DNA of 64,000 nucleotides, from NCBI GenBank assembly GCA_903941105.1, contig CAJANL010000009.1, forward strand, positions 1-64,000. Direction: 5' to 3'. A model generated the notes under the pieces. That model was given only the letters and a program-made list of their open reading frames with translations. It made no database searches and had not been told where the DNA came from. The DNA is from an uncultured Rhodospirillaceae bacterium. GTDB lineage: Bacteria > Pseudomonadota > Alphaproteobacteria > Rhodospirillales > Magnetospirillaceae. This document shows, piece after piece, positions 1 through 9,741 of this stretch (the first letter of the stretch is position 1; the number at the start of each line of letters is the position of its first letter). A program made the position numbers and the translations under genes.

Positions 1-1072
1 ACACCGTGGTGTGGGTGTCGAGCTTGCCCGAGACGATGACGAACTTGCCATCCGGGGTCACGTCGGCGCCGTGCGGGCTCTTGGGCTCGGGGGCGAGGAA
101 GAGCACGCCTTCCTTGGCCGAGACTTCGATCGGCAGCACGTTGTGGCCGTTGATCTTCTTGGCCTTGCCGGCCGCGACCAGCTCAGCCGCCTTCTTCCAG
201 TTGATGATGTGGAGGAAGTCGGTGTCCTTGGCCGAGCAGCCCGCCTCGAAGGGAGGACGGCCGCGCTCGAAGCCGCCGACATAACGCTCGGCGCAGAACG
301 AGTTGACGAACGACCAGCCGTCGGAGGGACCCTTGCCGAAGTCGGCCAGATCCTGGCTGTAGGGGGGCAGTTCGAGCGAGAAGGAATTCTCGGGCTCGAT
401 CTTGCCCTTGGCGCGATTGAACTTCCAGTAGGTGACAGCGCCGCGATACTTCTCGTTGAACTGATCGAGGGGGGCGAACTCGCCACCCAGCGGGGCCGGG
501 TACTGGGCCGGCTCAACGATGTAGTCGGTGTTCGGGCTGACGAAGGCGCCGCCATGCTCGGACTGCAGGATCGGGTTCTTGACGATCTGCTTGGTCTCGA
601 AGTCCTTCAGGTCGATGACCGCGATGCGGGGCGTGTTCTTGTCGTTGATGAACAGGAACTGGCCATCGGTCTCGCCGTTGGTCTCGGAGATGGCCGGGTG
701 ATGGGTATCGCCGAAGGTGATCTCGCGGCCGTCGACCATCGAGCCTTCCTTGAAGACGCGCTTGGACTCGTCGTCGTAGCCGTAGCCCTGCCAGGGCTCG
801 GGGGTGAAGACGCCGATATACTTCAGGATACGCATGGACGGCACGCCGTAGACGATCACCTGGCCGCTCTGTCCACCAGAGCTGAACACCACGAATTCGT
901 CATGCTTGCCGGTCGGGTTGTAGGTCTTGGCAGCGGCGAGCACGTCCTTCTCGGTCAGGGCGCGCCGCTTCATGACGTCCTGCAGGGTCTCCGCCGACCA
1001 AGCGCTGCCCGAAGCGAGCACGCCAAAGCTTACCGTGGCGAGCAGAGCCGCCAATTTCCGGCTTTTAGTCAT
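1..1072 (-). CDS. nosZ: Nitrous oxide reductase NosZ, clade II (Sec-type), N-terminal part
   Basis: NosZ is the periplasmic copper enzyme that reduces N2O to N2. The reading frame starts at ATG 1072, behind a GTGGGG ribosome site, and runs off the left edge after about 357 codons, so the C-terminal cupredoxin (CuA) domain is not visible. The first ~27 residues form a Sec-type signal peptide (Lys/Arg, hydrophobic core, AWSA cleavage site) with no twin-arginine motif. The beta-propeller carries GDTHHPAISETNGETDG, with the paired CuZ histidines, and later SPHGADVTPDG and SGKLDTHTTV. The Sec signal and these sequence versions are typical of clade II (atypical) NosZ; clade I enzymes are Tat-exported. 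The divergent neighbours are copper-delivery genes. I saw no clear FNR/NnrR palindrome in the 220 bp upstream. Confidence 0.95.
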   Translation of the reverse strand, partial: MTKSRKLAALLATVSFGVLASGSAWSAETLQDVMKRRALTEKDVLAAAKTYNPTGKHDEFVVFSSGGQSGQVIVYGVPSMRILKYIGVFTPEPWQGYGYDDESKRVFKEGSMVDGREITFGDTHHPAISETNGETDGQFLFINDKNTPRIAVIDLKDFETKQIVKNPILQSEHGGAFVSPNTDYIVEPAQYPAPLGGEFAPLDQFNEKYRGAVTYWKFNRAKGKIEPENSFSLELPPYSQDLADFGKGPSDGWSFVNSFCAERYVGGFERGRPPFEAGCSAKDTDFLHIINWKKAAELVAAGKAKKINGHNVLPIEVSAKEGVLFLAPEPKSPHGADVTPDGKFVIVSGKLDTHTTV

Positions 1073-1292
1073 TTTTCCCCACCTTGGAATTGTTGCAAGT
1101 GAAAAAAGGGAACTCCAACCTTCACCTTCCAAGATGAAATACCCCTAATGCAGCGGCCTTAACCTTCGTCAAGACGGCTACCCGAAATTTCCCACATGTC
1201 TTTGTCAGGGGTGGACTTCACGTCTCTATCGCACTGGCCGTCCGGGTCTGGTAAACCGGCGTCTCCGGGGTTCGAATGGAGATCTGGGACGC

Positions 1293-1856
1293 ATGCGCAA
1301 GAGTCTTCTCGCCGCCGCTCTGGCTGCGGTTCTCACCTCAGGAACGCCGGCGGTGGCGGCCGAGGGCGACCTCACCGGCCGCTTCATGCTGGACAGCGTC
1401 GACGGCAGGCGGATCACCGACGAGGCCTTCCGCGGCAAGGTGCGGGTGGTGACCTTCGGCTACACCTTCTGCCCTGACATCTGCCCGACGACCTTGTCGA
1501 CCCTGTCGGTGGTCATAGACCGCCTCGGCGCCGACATGGGCAAGGTGGCCATGCTGTTCATCAGCATCGACCCCGAACGCGACACTCCGTCGCACCTCAA
1601 GGATTACCTGTCGGCTTTCCCCGGCATCACCGGACTGACCGGCAGCCCCGAGATGGTCGCCGGCGCGGCGCGCAACTTCCGCGCCCGCTACGAGCGCCAG
1701 CCGGCTCCCGACGGCGACCCCAAGGCTTATGCGGTCGATCATTCGGCCGGTATCTACATCATGGGTCGCGACGGCCGCTTCGCCGCCAAGCTGGGCCACA
1801 TGGCGACGCCCGACGAGGTGACGGCGCGCATCCGCAGCGTCCTGGACCCGCGATGA
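1293..1856 (+). CDS. SCO1/SenC family copper chaperone
   Basis: Periplasmic thioredoxin-fold copper chaperone. Residues 1-23 are a Sec signal peptide. The Sco copper site is complete: Cys60 and Cys64 in CPDICPTT and His150 in AVDHSAG. The length (187 aa) is normal for the family. Sco proteins are known for CuA assembly in cytochrome oxidase, and several denitrifiers keep a copy beside nosZ; the position next to nosZ suggests the CuA centre of N2O reductase as client (inference). The stop overlaps the start of the next thioredoxin gene by 4 bp (ATGA), so the two are translationally coupled. Confidence 0.92.
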   Translation: MRKSLLAAALAAVLTSGTPAVAAEGDLTGRFMLDSVDGRRITDEAFRGKVRVVTFGYTFCPDICPTTLSTLSVVIDRLGADMGKVAMLFISIDPERDTPSHLKDYLSAFPGITGLTGSPEMVAGAARNFRARYERQPAPDGDPKAYAVDHSAGIYIMGRDGRFAAKLGHMATPDEVTARIRSVLDPR

Positions 1857-2431
1857 GACGGCGCGACGCCCTCGCCCTGCTGGCGGCGGCGGCCCTGGCC
1901 CCGCGTGGCGGGCAGGCCGCCAAGCCGGCGCAGGGACTGGTGATCCACGCCTCGCCGCGTGCCATCCCCGAGCTTGACATCCGCGACGGCGACGGCCGGC
2001 CGGCACCGTTGTCGACCTGGCGTGGCAAGGCCATCCTGCTGAACCTGTGGGCCAGCTGGTGCGGTCCCTGCGTCGCCGAACTGCCGACCCTGGACCGGTT
2101 GAAGCCACGCATCGAGCCCGAGGGCGTAGCGGTGGTGGCGCTGTCCCTCGACCGCTCCGGCAAGCTGGCGGTGGTCAACACCTTCGCCCGGCTGGGCATC
2201 GCCAATCTGGCCATCCACACCGACGAAGCCCGCCGCGCCGCCGAGGACCTGGCCGCGCCCTACCTGCCGGTGACCGTGCTGATCGACCGCGACGGCCGCG
2301 AGGCGGCCCGCTTCATCGGCCCGGCCGAGTGGGACGGGCCGCAGGCCGCCGCGCTGCTCAAGGCGCTGGCAGCTGGCCGCCCGCTCGACATGTCCATGGC
2401 ACCGGCTGCCCCGGCCAAGGGTGGCTACTGA
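1853..2431 (+). CDS. TlpA-like periplasmic thiol:disulfide oxidoreductase
   Basis: 192-residue thioredoxin-fold protein of the TlpA/ResA type. The N-terminus (MRRRDALALL...) is a signal sequence or signal anchor, and the redox motif WCGPC lies at residues 69-73 inside LNLWASWCGPCVAELP. Known TlpA-like proteins keep the cysteines of Sco and of CuA subunits reduced so that they can bind copper. The 4-bp overlap with the sco gene supports exactly that partnership here. Assigning it to NosZ maturation rather than to cytochrome oxidase rests only on the position next to nosZ. Confidence 0.9.
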   Translation: MRRRDALALLAAAALAPRGGQAAKPAQGLVIHASPRAIPELDIRDGDGRPAPLSTWRGKAILLNLWASWCGPCVAELPTLDRLKPRIEPEGVAVVALSLDRSGKLAVVNTFARLGIANLAIHTDEARRAAEDLAAPYLPVTVLIDRDGREAARFIGPAEWDGPQAAALLKALAAGRPLDMSMAPAAPAKGGY

Positions 2432-2458
2432 GGCCCCTCCCCCGCCGGGGAAAGGCCT
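2431..2458. terminator. Possible bidirectional terminator between convergent genes
   Basis: AGGCC at 2431 pairs with GGCCT at 2454-2458, and CCCC pairs with GGGG inside, across a small internal loop. The element sits between the convergent tlpA-like and PCuAC genes. There is no T-tract, so it is a weak candidate. Confidence 0.35.
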
Positions 2459-2477
2459 CCACCCGGATCAGGTCCGG

Positions 2478-2984
2478 CTAGTGCTTGCCGTGCTCCATCG
2501 GTCCATGGCCAGGCATTCCCTGGCCCGGCATCCCCTGGCCCGGCATCATGGCGGGGCCCATGGCGCCGACGCCCAGCACCGGCATCTCGACCTTGACCGC
2601 GCCAGCCTTCTCGAATTTGAGAGTCACCGCCACCTTGGCCCCTTCCTTCAACGGCTCGCTGAGGCCGATGAACATGATGTGGTCACCGCCCGGCTTGAGC
2701 TGAACAGTACCATGCGCCGGCACCGCGATGGCCTCGACCGCCCGCATGCGATAGACGTCACCGTCCTTGATGTGGGTGTGCAGCTCGACCGCCTTCGACA
2801 CCGAAGCCTCGGCGCCCAGCAGGCGGTCGGCGGCTCCGTGGTTGACGATGGAAAGGAAGCCGGCCCCGGCACCGGCCATGGCCGGCGAGGCGCGGACGAA
2901 GGCACCTGAAACCTCCAGATCAGCGGCCCAGGCGGGCAAGGCGAACAGGGCGGCGACGGCAAACAGGACGGACTTGAATTTCAT
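2478..2984 (-). CDS. PCu(A)C periplasmic copper chaperone
   Basis: 168-residue exported Cu(I) chaperone of the PCu(A)C (DUF461) family. Start ATG 2984 is chosen because TGGAGGCG lies 8 bp upstream and because it begins a clean Sec signal (MKFKSVLFAVAALFALPAWA). The family copper site is perfect: H69-x10-M80-x21-H102-x-M104. The C-terminus is a Met/Gly/His-rich tail with repeated PGQGM units ending in HGPMEHGKH, a likely second copper-holding segment. PCu(A)C proteins pass Cu(I) to CuA sites together with Sco. With the convergent sco/tlpA pair it forms a copper-supply set next to nosZ. Confidence 0.95.
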   Translation of the reverse strand: MKFKSVLFAVAALFALPAWAADLEVSGAFVRASPAMAGAGAGFLSIVNHGAADRLLGAEASVSKAVELHTHIKDGDVYRMRAVEAIAVPAHGTVQLKPGGDHIMFIGLSEPLKEGAKVAVTLKFEKAGAVKVEMPVLGVGAMGPAMMPGQGMPGQGMPGHGPMEHGKH

Positions 2985-3092
2985 CGGGCAAACGCCTCCA
3001 GAGACGACACAAAGACTCACGGCACCCTAAACAGGTGTCGCGACGACGTGAAGATATCATCGAAAAAAAATCGGGGCGCCGGAGGCGTACAA

Positions 3093-3482
3093 TCAGGGGG
3101 CGGGGGGCGCCCGGGCCTGCTTGTAGAGCGACGCGTGGCCGGAAAAGTTTGCCGAGATGGCCGGCCAGCCGAAGGACAATGCCGTTCCCGCGGTGGGGAG
3201 GGTGAAGGTTGAAGACGGCAATATTCCCTTGGCCGACTGAACCACCTGACAAACCAGGCAGCACTCGTCGCTGTGGGACCGTTCCTCGCCACCGACGGGC
3301 ACGGACTGCTCCGACGACTGCGGCGAGTGACAGATCGCGGCCTTGGCGACCCGCGTCAGCCAGGAGTCCTGGGCGCGCAGGGCAAGGTCGAAACCGGGAA
3401 GGGCGAACTGCGTGACCAAGCCGGCGACCGCCAGGAACGCCAGCATCCGGCGCGCCATCTCGGCCCGCCGGGGGAGTTCCAT
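3093..3482 (-). CDS. DUF2946 family membrane-anchored protein
   Basis: Small protein (129 aa from ATG 3482) with one hydrophobic segment near the N-terminus (MLAFLAVAGLVTQFALPG) and the DUF2946 cysteine pattern, AICHSPQ followed by HSDECCLVCQ. The family has no proven function but often sits beside copper-uptake or copper-efflux genes, which fits this location. The start is uncertain: TTG 3512 and ATG 3458 are alternatives and none has a strong ribosome site. It is on the same strand as the PCuAC gene and may share its transcript. Confidence 0.7.
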   Translation of the reverse strand: MELPRRAEMARRMLAFLAVAGLVTQFALPGFDLALRAQDSWLTRVAKAAICHSPQSSEQSVPVGGEERSHSDECCLVCQVVQSAKGILPSSTFTLPTAGTALSFGWPAISANFSGHASLYKQARAPPAP

Positions 3483-3596
3483 TGCGATCACACGTCCCAA
3501 GGCCAAGGACAATCCTCCTGGTTCACTCTCGATCGTGGCAGATGGCGAACGGCGGCTCCTTGACCGTGATCAAGTGGCCCGCCATGCTGCGCCGCC

Positions 3597-4445
3597 ATGG
3601 AAACACCGTCCTCGCTTCACGTCCTCGCACCGGCCCGGGGCGCCACCCTGTTCGTCGCCGCCGTCGCTGTGGGCATGCCGGTGGCCGCCATCATCAAGCT
3701 GTTCGACGGCCGGCTGGCGGCGGTCGACATTGCCGCCTGGCGCATGCTGATGGGCCTGCCGCTGGTGCTTGGATTCGCCGCCCTGCATCGCCAGCGCGCC
3801 TGGCACACCGTCTGGCCGGCCGGTCAATGGCTGCGCGGCGCGGTGATGAGTGTGGCGGCGGTGATCTATTTCCACCTCTACCAGCACCTGCCCATTGCAA
3901 CGGTGATCGCGGTGAGCCTGGTGCCGCCGCTGTTCTCGGTACCGGCGGCCGGGCTGCTGCTGCGCGAACGGGTACCGCCAGCGCACTGGGTGGCGCTGGC
4001 CATGAGCTGCCTGGGCTCGCTGCTGGTGATCCCGCCCGGAACCCCCACCGGCCTGGGAGTCGCGGTAGCGCTGCTGGTGGCGCTGGAGGCGACCATCCCC
4101 CTGATGAACCGCCGCGTCGCCGGCGCCGATCCGGCGTCGACCTCGACCTTCTATTTCATGCTGGCCGGCACCCTGATGCTGATGCCGCTGGCCGAGCCGA
4201 CTCTGCCGCCACGGCAGGACCTCGCCCTGCTGGGGGCCATGGCGGTGCTGGGAACCGCCGGCCAGGTGCTGCTGGCGGCGGCGTTTCGCTTCGCGCCGGT
4301 GCACGTGCTGGCGCCGTTCGCCTATCTGCAGCTTGCGGTGGGAGCGGCCTTCGACGTCCTGCTGTTCGACGAACCGCTACGCCCGGCCGCCCTGGCCGGC
4401 GGCGCCATCATCGCCGCCGCCTGCATCCTGGCAGCGCGGAAATAG
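3597..4445 (+). CDS. EamA/DMT family permease (RhaT-like drug/metabolite transporter)
   Basis: Integral membrane protein of 282 residues made of about ten hydrophobic segments in two repeated EamA halves, the second starting near residue 150. Both the length and the 5+5 layout are standard for drug/metabolite transporter permeases. The substrate cannot be told from sequence. It converges on the histidine kinase gene and ends just before a perfect hairpin. No obvious functional partner lies nearby. Confidence 0.88.
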   Translation: METPSSLHVLAPARGATLFVAAVAVGMPVAAIIKLFDGRLAAVDIAAWRMLMGLPLVLGFAALHRQRAWHTVWPAGQWLRGAVMSVAAVIYFHLYQHLPIATVIAVSLVPPLFSVPAAGLLLRERVPPAHWVALAMSCLGSLLVIPPGTPTGLGVAVALLVALEATIPLMNRRVAGADPASTSTFYFMLAGTLMLMPLAEPTLPPRQDLALLGAMAVLGTAGQVLLAAAFRFAPVHVLAPFAYLQLAVGAAFDVLLFDEPLRPAALAGGAIIAAACILAARK

Positions 4446-4489
4446 CCTCGGGCCGATGTCCCGCGCCCCGGCCAGGGGCAAACGAAGGA

Positions 4490-4514
4490 CGCGAGCCCCC
4501 GTCAAGGGCTCGCG
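4490..4514. terminator. Hairpin between convergent genes, probable bidirectional terminator
   Basis: A perfect 9-bp inverted repeat, CGCGAGCCC (4490-4498) and GGGCTCGCG (4506-4514), with a 7-nt loop. It overlaps the last codons of the histidine kinase gene and follows the EamA gene. There is no T-tract, so termination is inferred from position. Confidence 0.45.
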
Positions 4515-6259
4515 GGCAGGGTGAAGAAGAAGGTCGAGCCGTGGCCTTCGCCGTCCGAGTCCACCCAGATGCGGCCGCCGTGACGCTCGACGACCTTGCG
4601 GCAGATGGCCAGGCCAATGCCGGTGCCGTCATAGTCGCCCTGGGCGTGCAGCCGCTTGAAGATGCCGAAGATCCGATCGAAATTGGCCGCAGCGATGCCG
4701 ATGCCATTATCCTTGACCGAGAAGCGCCAGCCCTCGTCGCAGGCGACGCACCCCAGGTCCACCCTCGGCGGGCGGCCGGGGGGGCCGTATTTGAGGGCAT
4801 TGCCGATCAAGTTCTGGAACAGGCGGACCAGATCGTCCTCGCTGGCGGTGACCTCGGGCATCTCGCCCGCAATCACGATCTCGGCCCCGAGGTCCTGGAC
4901 GGTGAACTGCAGATGCGCCATCGCCAGGCGCAACGCCTCGGCCGAGGCCACCATGCGCATGGGCTGGCTGAGGCGTCCGATACGGGAATATTGCAGTAGA
5001 TCAAGAATCAGCCGGTCCATGCGCTTGGCTCCGTCCACCGCGAAGGCGACGAATTCGCGGCTCTCGGCATCCAGCTTATCCGCGCTCCGCCGCTCTACCA
5101 GGGTAAGGAAGTTGCTGACCATACGCACCGGCTCGCGCAGGTCATGCGAGACCACATAGGCGAACTGTTCGAGGTCGGCATTGGAGCGGGCGAGATCCCG
5201 GGCCTGGGCCTCCAGGCGCAGGTGGGCGGCGGCCAGTTCCTGCTCCTTGCGCGTGCGCTCACTGACGTCGTGGATGATGGACATCAGCAGGGTGCGGTCC
5301 TGGAGGTGGATCGGACCGGAATAGACTTCGACCGTCCGCTCGCAACCATCCTTGGTGCGATGGCGGGCGACAAAGTAGTTGTTGAGGTTCTGCTCGGCCA
5401 GGCTCATGCGGCGGCGGACCTCATCCACCGGCAGGACGTTGATGTCGTGGATGGTCATCCGGCGCAACTCGTCCACTGCGAAGCCGTAAAACTGGGCGGC
5501 AGACGCATTGGCATCGACGATGCTGCCATCCTGCGGATCGATCAGCAATTTGATGGCCGATCCCGAGACGAAGACCTGCTCGAACAGTTCCTGCCGTTCA
5601 CGGCGGGCCTGCTCGGCGGCACGCTGGGCGCTCACTTCGCGAAAGACGATGACGGCGCCCTCGACGTCGCCCCGATGGATCTGCGGCGAGACCAGATAGT
5701 CCACCGGAATGCGGCTGCCGTCGCGCCTGACGAAATACTCCTCACTGGACCGCCGTGCCACTCCGTCCGCAAGGGTACGGCGAATATCGCAGTCGCCTTC
5801 GACGCACCGCCGCCCGTCGGCCATCTGGTTGCCGCCGGCCGCCGGCCCCGGCTGACCGACCATGGCCTCGGCGGAGGGCCAGCCCAGCAACTGGGCCGCG
5901 ACACGGTTGGCGAACACCACGGTGTTGCCATGGTCGACGCCGTAGATGCCCTCGCCGGCGGCTTCGAGAATGTTCTCGAAGCGGGCGCTGGTGGCGCGCA
6001 GCACATCCATCTGAATGGCCAGAGAATCCTCGGCCTTCCAGCGGGCCGCCATTTGGCGGTGCATCCGGCCAAGGGCGGACGACAGCACCAGGATCAGCAC
6101 CGACAACAAGACGGTGGCGGCGACGATAAAAGCGGAATTGATGTGCCACAGACGTTCGACTTCGACGCCGCGCAAAGAGAGCACGGCAGCACCGGCCGCC
6201 ACCCAGATGGCGACAACGGCGGTCATGGCCAGCACACGCATTGGCGGTAGCCGGGTCAC
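4502..6259 (-). CDS. Membrane PAS-PAS sensor histidine kinase
   Basis: 585 residues. Two transmembrane helices (about residues 8-28 and 42-62) are separated by a very short loop, followed by PAS domains at about 90-210 and 225-335, a HisKA domain with phospho-acceptor His372 in SHDLREP, and a HATPase_c domain with NLIGNALKYG, DNGIGI and GTGIGLAI. The almost absent periplasmic loop suggests that signals are sensed by the cytoplasmic PAS domains. The F-G boxes resemble bacteriophytochrome-type and other light/redox kinases with SHDLREP H-boxes. No response regulator is adjacent, so it is an orphan kinase. Confidence 0.9.
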   Translation of the reverse strand: MTRLPPMRVLAMTAVVAIWVAAGAAVLSLRGVEVERLWHINSAFIVAATVLLSVLILVLSSALGRMHRQMAARWKAEDSLAIQMDVLRATSARFENILEAAGEGIYGVDHGNTVVFANRVAAQLLGWPSAEAMVGQPGPAAGGNQMADGRRCVEGDCDIRRTLADGVARRSSEEYFVRRDGSRIPVDYLVSPQIHRGDVEGAVIVFREVSAQRAAEQARRERQELFEQVFVSGSAIKLLIDPQDGSIVDANASAAQFYGFAVDELRRMTIHDINVLPVDEVRRRMSLAEQNLNNYFVARHRTKDGCERTVEVYSGPIHLQDRTLLMSIIHDVSERTRKEQELAAAHLRLEAQARDLARSNADLEQFAYVVSHDLREPVRMVSNFLTLVERRSADKLDAESREFVAFAVDGAKRMDRLILDLLQYSRIGRLSQPMRMVASAEALRLAMAHLQFTVQDLGAEIVIAGEMPEVTASEDDLVRLFQNLIGNALKYGPPGRPPRVDLGCVACDEGWRFSVKDNGIGIAAANFDRIFGIFKRLHAQGDYDGTGIGLAICRKVVERHGGRIWVDSDGEGHGSTFFFTLPASP

Positions 6260-6343
6260 GAGCAGCCTGTTCCCCCGATTGCTGGATAGCGGCCCCCGAC
6301 GGCCGATGCCGACAGATGCGGCACCGACGAGGGAAAACCGCGA

Positions 6344-7201
6344 CTACTTCTCGAAATAGATCTCGACACGACGGTTCTTCATTTCCGTGATATTATCCGC
6401 GGTGACGACAGCCAGCTTGGCCTCACCATGGGACTTCACATCCAAGGCCTTGGCTTCCACGCCCATCCTGTTGAGCTCGACGGCCACCACCTTGGCGCGG
6501 ACCGCAGCCAGCTTGTCGTTGAGCGCGGTCGAACCGACGGTGTCGGTATGCCCGGCGACAAACACGTTAAGCGGCTTGATCTCCATCTGGGACACGACCA
6601 CCTCTGACAGCGTCTTGCGCGAGGCCGCCGTCAGGTCGGATTTGCCGAGATCGAAGTAGACGACGAAGGTCTTGACGATCTTCGGCGCGACAACGGGGGT
6701 GGGAGCCTCGACCACCTTAAGCTTCAGCTGCAGCTCGACCTTGAGGAATTCGGCGCGGCAGCTGCTGTCCGAGTCGCCCTCGGCCTCCTCCTCGACCCAG
6801 CAGTCGAACTTGGCCTGGGCCTTGGCTGCCGCAGCCGGGACGCGATCGCGGGCACCCTGATCGAAATAGCCCAGCAGGCGGGAGCGGGCATCGGCCAATT
6901 CCTTGACGCGGCCGGCGGGAACCTTGGGCCACGCGGCCATCTCCTCGGGAGAGACAACTTCGCCGGCAGCGGCCTTCAGACCCTTGCGGGCGAAAAAAGC
7001 AGCGTCGTCCCATTCGCTCTCGTCTTCCGCCTCATGCCTGGTGTAGGCCTGATACTCGGTGAACAGCGCCGTGGTGAAGGCGGTGCCGCCGGTGGCCTGG
7101 GCGGTCTTGATTGCCCGCACGGCGGCCAGGTCCATGGGGCTGGCGCAAGCGACAAGCAATGCCGCCATGGCGACGGCGGATAATGCGCCGAATAGAGTCA
7201 A
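6344..7201 (-). CDS. OmpA-family outer-membrane lipoprotein
   Basis: 285 residues from a TTG start at 7201. That start is preferred because GGAGGGG lies 9 bp upstream and the resulting N-terminus is a compact lipoprotein signal with lipobox LVAC (Cys19); starting further upstream would bury it behind a non-signal extension. The middle is a charged alpha-helical region (~25-165). The C-terminal ~110 residues are an OmpA/MotB peptidoglycan-binding domain (VVYFDLGKSDL, then VAGHTDTVGS and a final NRRVEIYF). It should sit in the outer membrane and hold the cell wall. The N-terminal region has no family I recognise. Confidence 0.85.
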   Translation of the reverse strand: MTLFGALSAVAMAALLVACASPMDLAAVRAIKTAQATGGTAFTTALFTEYQAYTRHEAEDESEWDDAAFFARKGLKAAAGEVVSPEEMAAWPKVPAGRVKELADARSRLLGYFDQGARDRVPAAAAKAQAKFDCWVEEEAEGDSDSSCRAEFLKVELQLKLKVVEAPTPVVAPKIVKTFVVYFDLGKSDLTAASRKTLSEVVVSQMEIKPLNVFVAGHTDTVGSTALNDKLAAVRAKVVAVELNRMGVEAKALDVKSHGEAKLAVVTADNITEMKNRRVEIYFEK

Positions 7202-7343
7202 TGTGTCGGTCTCCCCTCCAGAACCCGGGAGAACGGCAACAGCCGTCCCCCTCCCAGCCACCTCTATCCGAAGGTTGTGCCGGCCCTGACAGTAGTTCTG
7301 CCCACAGAGGCTTGGGTCAAGAAAGAAGATGTGACGAAGCGGT

Positions 7344-7715
7344 TCAGCCGGCTGGAGCCGGGTGGCGCGTCCGCCGCCGGACAAATCCCATGGTGGAGGT
7401 CAGCCCATGCAGGCCGGCGGCATGGCGGCAAACCTGGTTCAACAGCGGGAAATTCGGTCGCACGAATTCGATGGCCATCCATTTGGGGGTCAGCACCTTG
7501 ACGGTGCCGGTGGCGGTGACGCCATTCTCGACCAACATTTCGAAGTGAATCTTGTCGCCGACCTTGACCGGGTGCTGCGGGACACCGAGGCGGACACCGC
7601 CGATGGAAACGTCGAGAACGTCGACTTCCTCGGTCTCGATACGGCAGCGCAGGGCACCACCCTCGTGCCGGATGTCCAACCGCCGTTCCGAAATGTCGCT
7701 ATGCTTCCGTCGCAT
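7344..7715 (-). CDS. PilZ domain protein (probable c-di-GMP receptor)
   Basis: Small cytoplasmic protein, essentially a single PilZ domain. It has the Arg-rich ligand loop (SERRLDIRHEG) and, about 20 residues on, DVSIGGVRLG, which matches the c-di-GMP signature RxxxR...DxSxxG. Start ATG 7715 is preferred (GGCGAGG 5 bp upstream); a GTG at 7736 would add seven residues. A basic C-terminal tail (RRRTRH) follows. It probably transmits c-di-GMP signals to motility or surface structures; its target is unknown. Confidence 0.8.
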   Translation of the reverse strand: MRRKHSDISERRLDIRHEGGALRCRIETEEVDVLDVSIGGVRLGVPQHPVKVGDKIHFEMLVENGVTATGTVKVLTPKWMAIEFVRPNFPLLNQVCRHAAGLHGLTSTMGFVRRRTRHPAPAG

Positions 7716-7819
7716 CGGGGCCTCGCCACGCTTCACAAGCTTTCATTATAACTCGCCTCTGTGACAATGTTATAGGTGCAGGATCAACCGACGGCCAAAA
7801 AAATTCCTACGGTTTGTAA

Positions 7820-9718
<1,899 letters not shown>

Positions 9719-9741
9719 GAGATCGCGGGTCCCCAGAGGCG

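Noticed and set aside
1073-1292. FNR/NnrR-type site between nosZ and the sco gene
   Set aside because: I looked for TTGAT-N4-ATCAA and close variants in the gap and found none; only weak, widely spaced TTGGAA/TTCCAA halves.
3482-4999. A long plus-strand frame through the EamA and kinase region
   Set aside because: It is a shifted frame across the EamA gene and the antisense of the kinase; no domain and no ribosome site.
7747-7774. TATAAC and its reverse complement between the PilZ and ygiQ genes as overlapping divergent promoters
   Set aside because: No matching -35 elements at proper spacing on either strand; left as chance A+T sequence.
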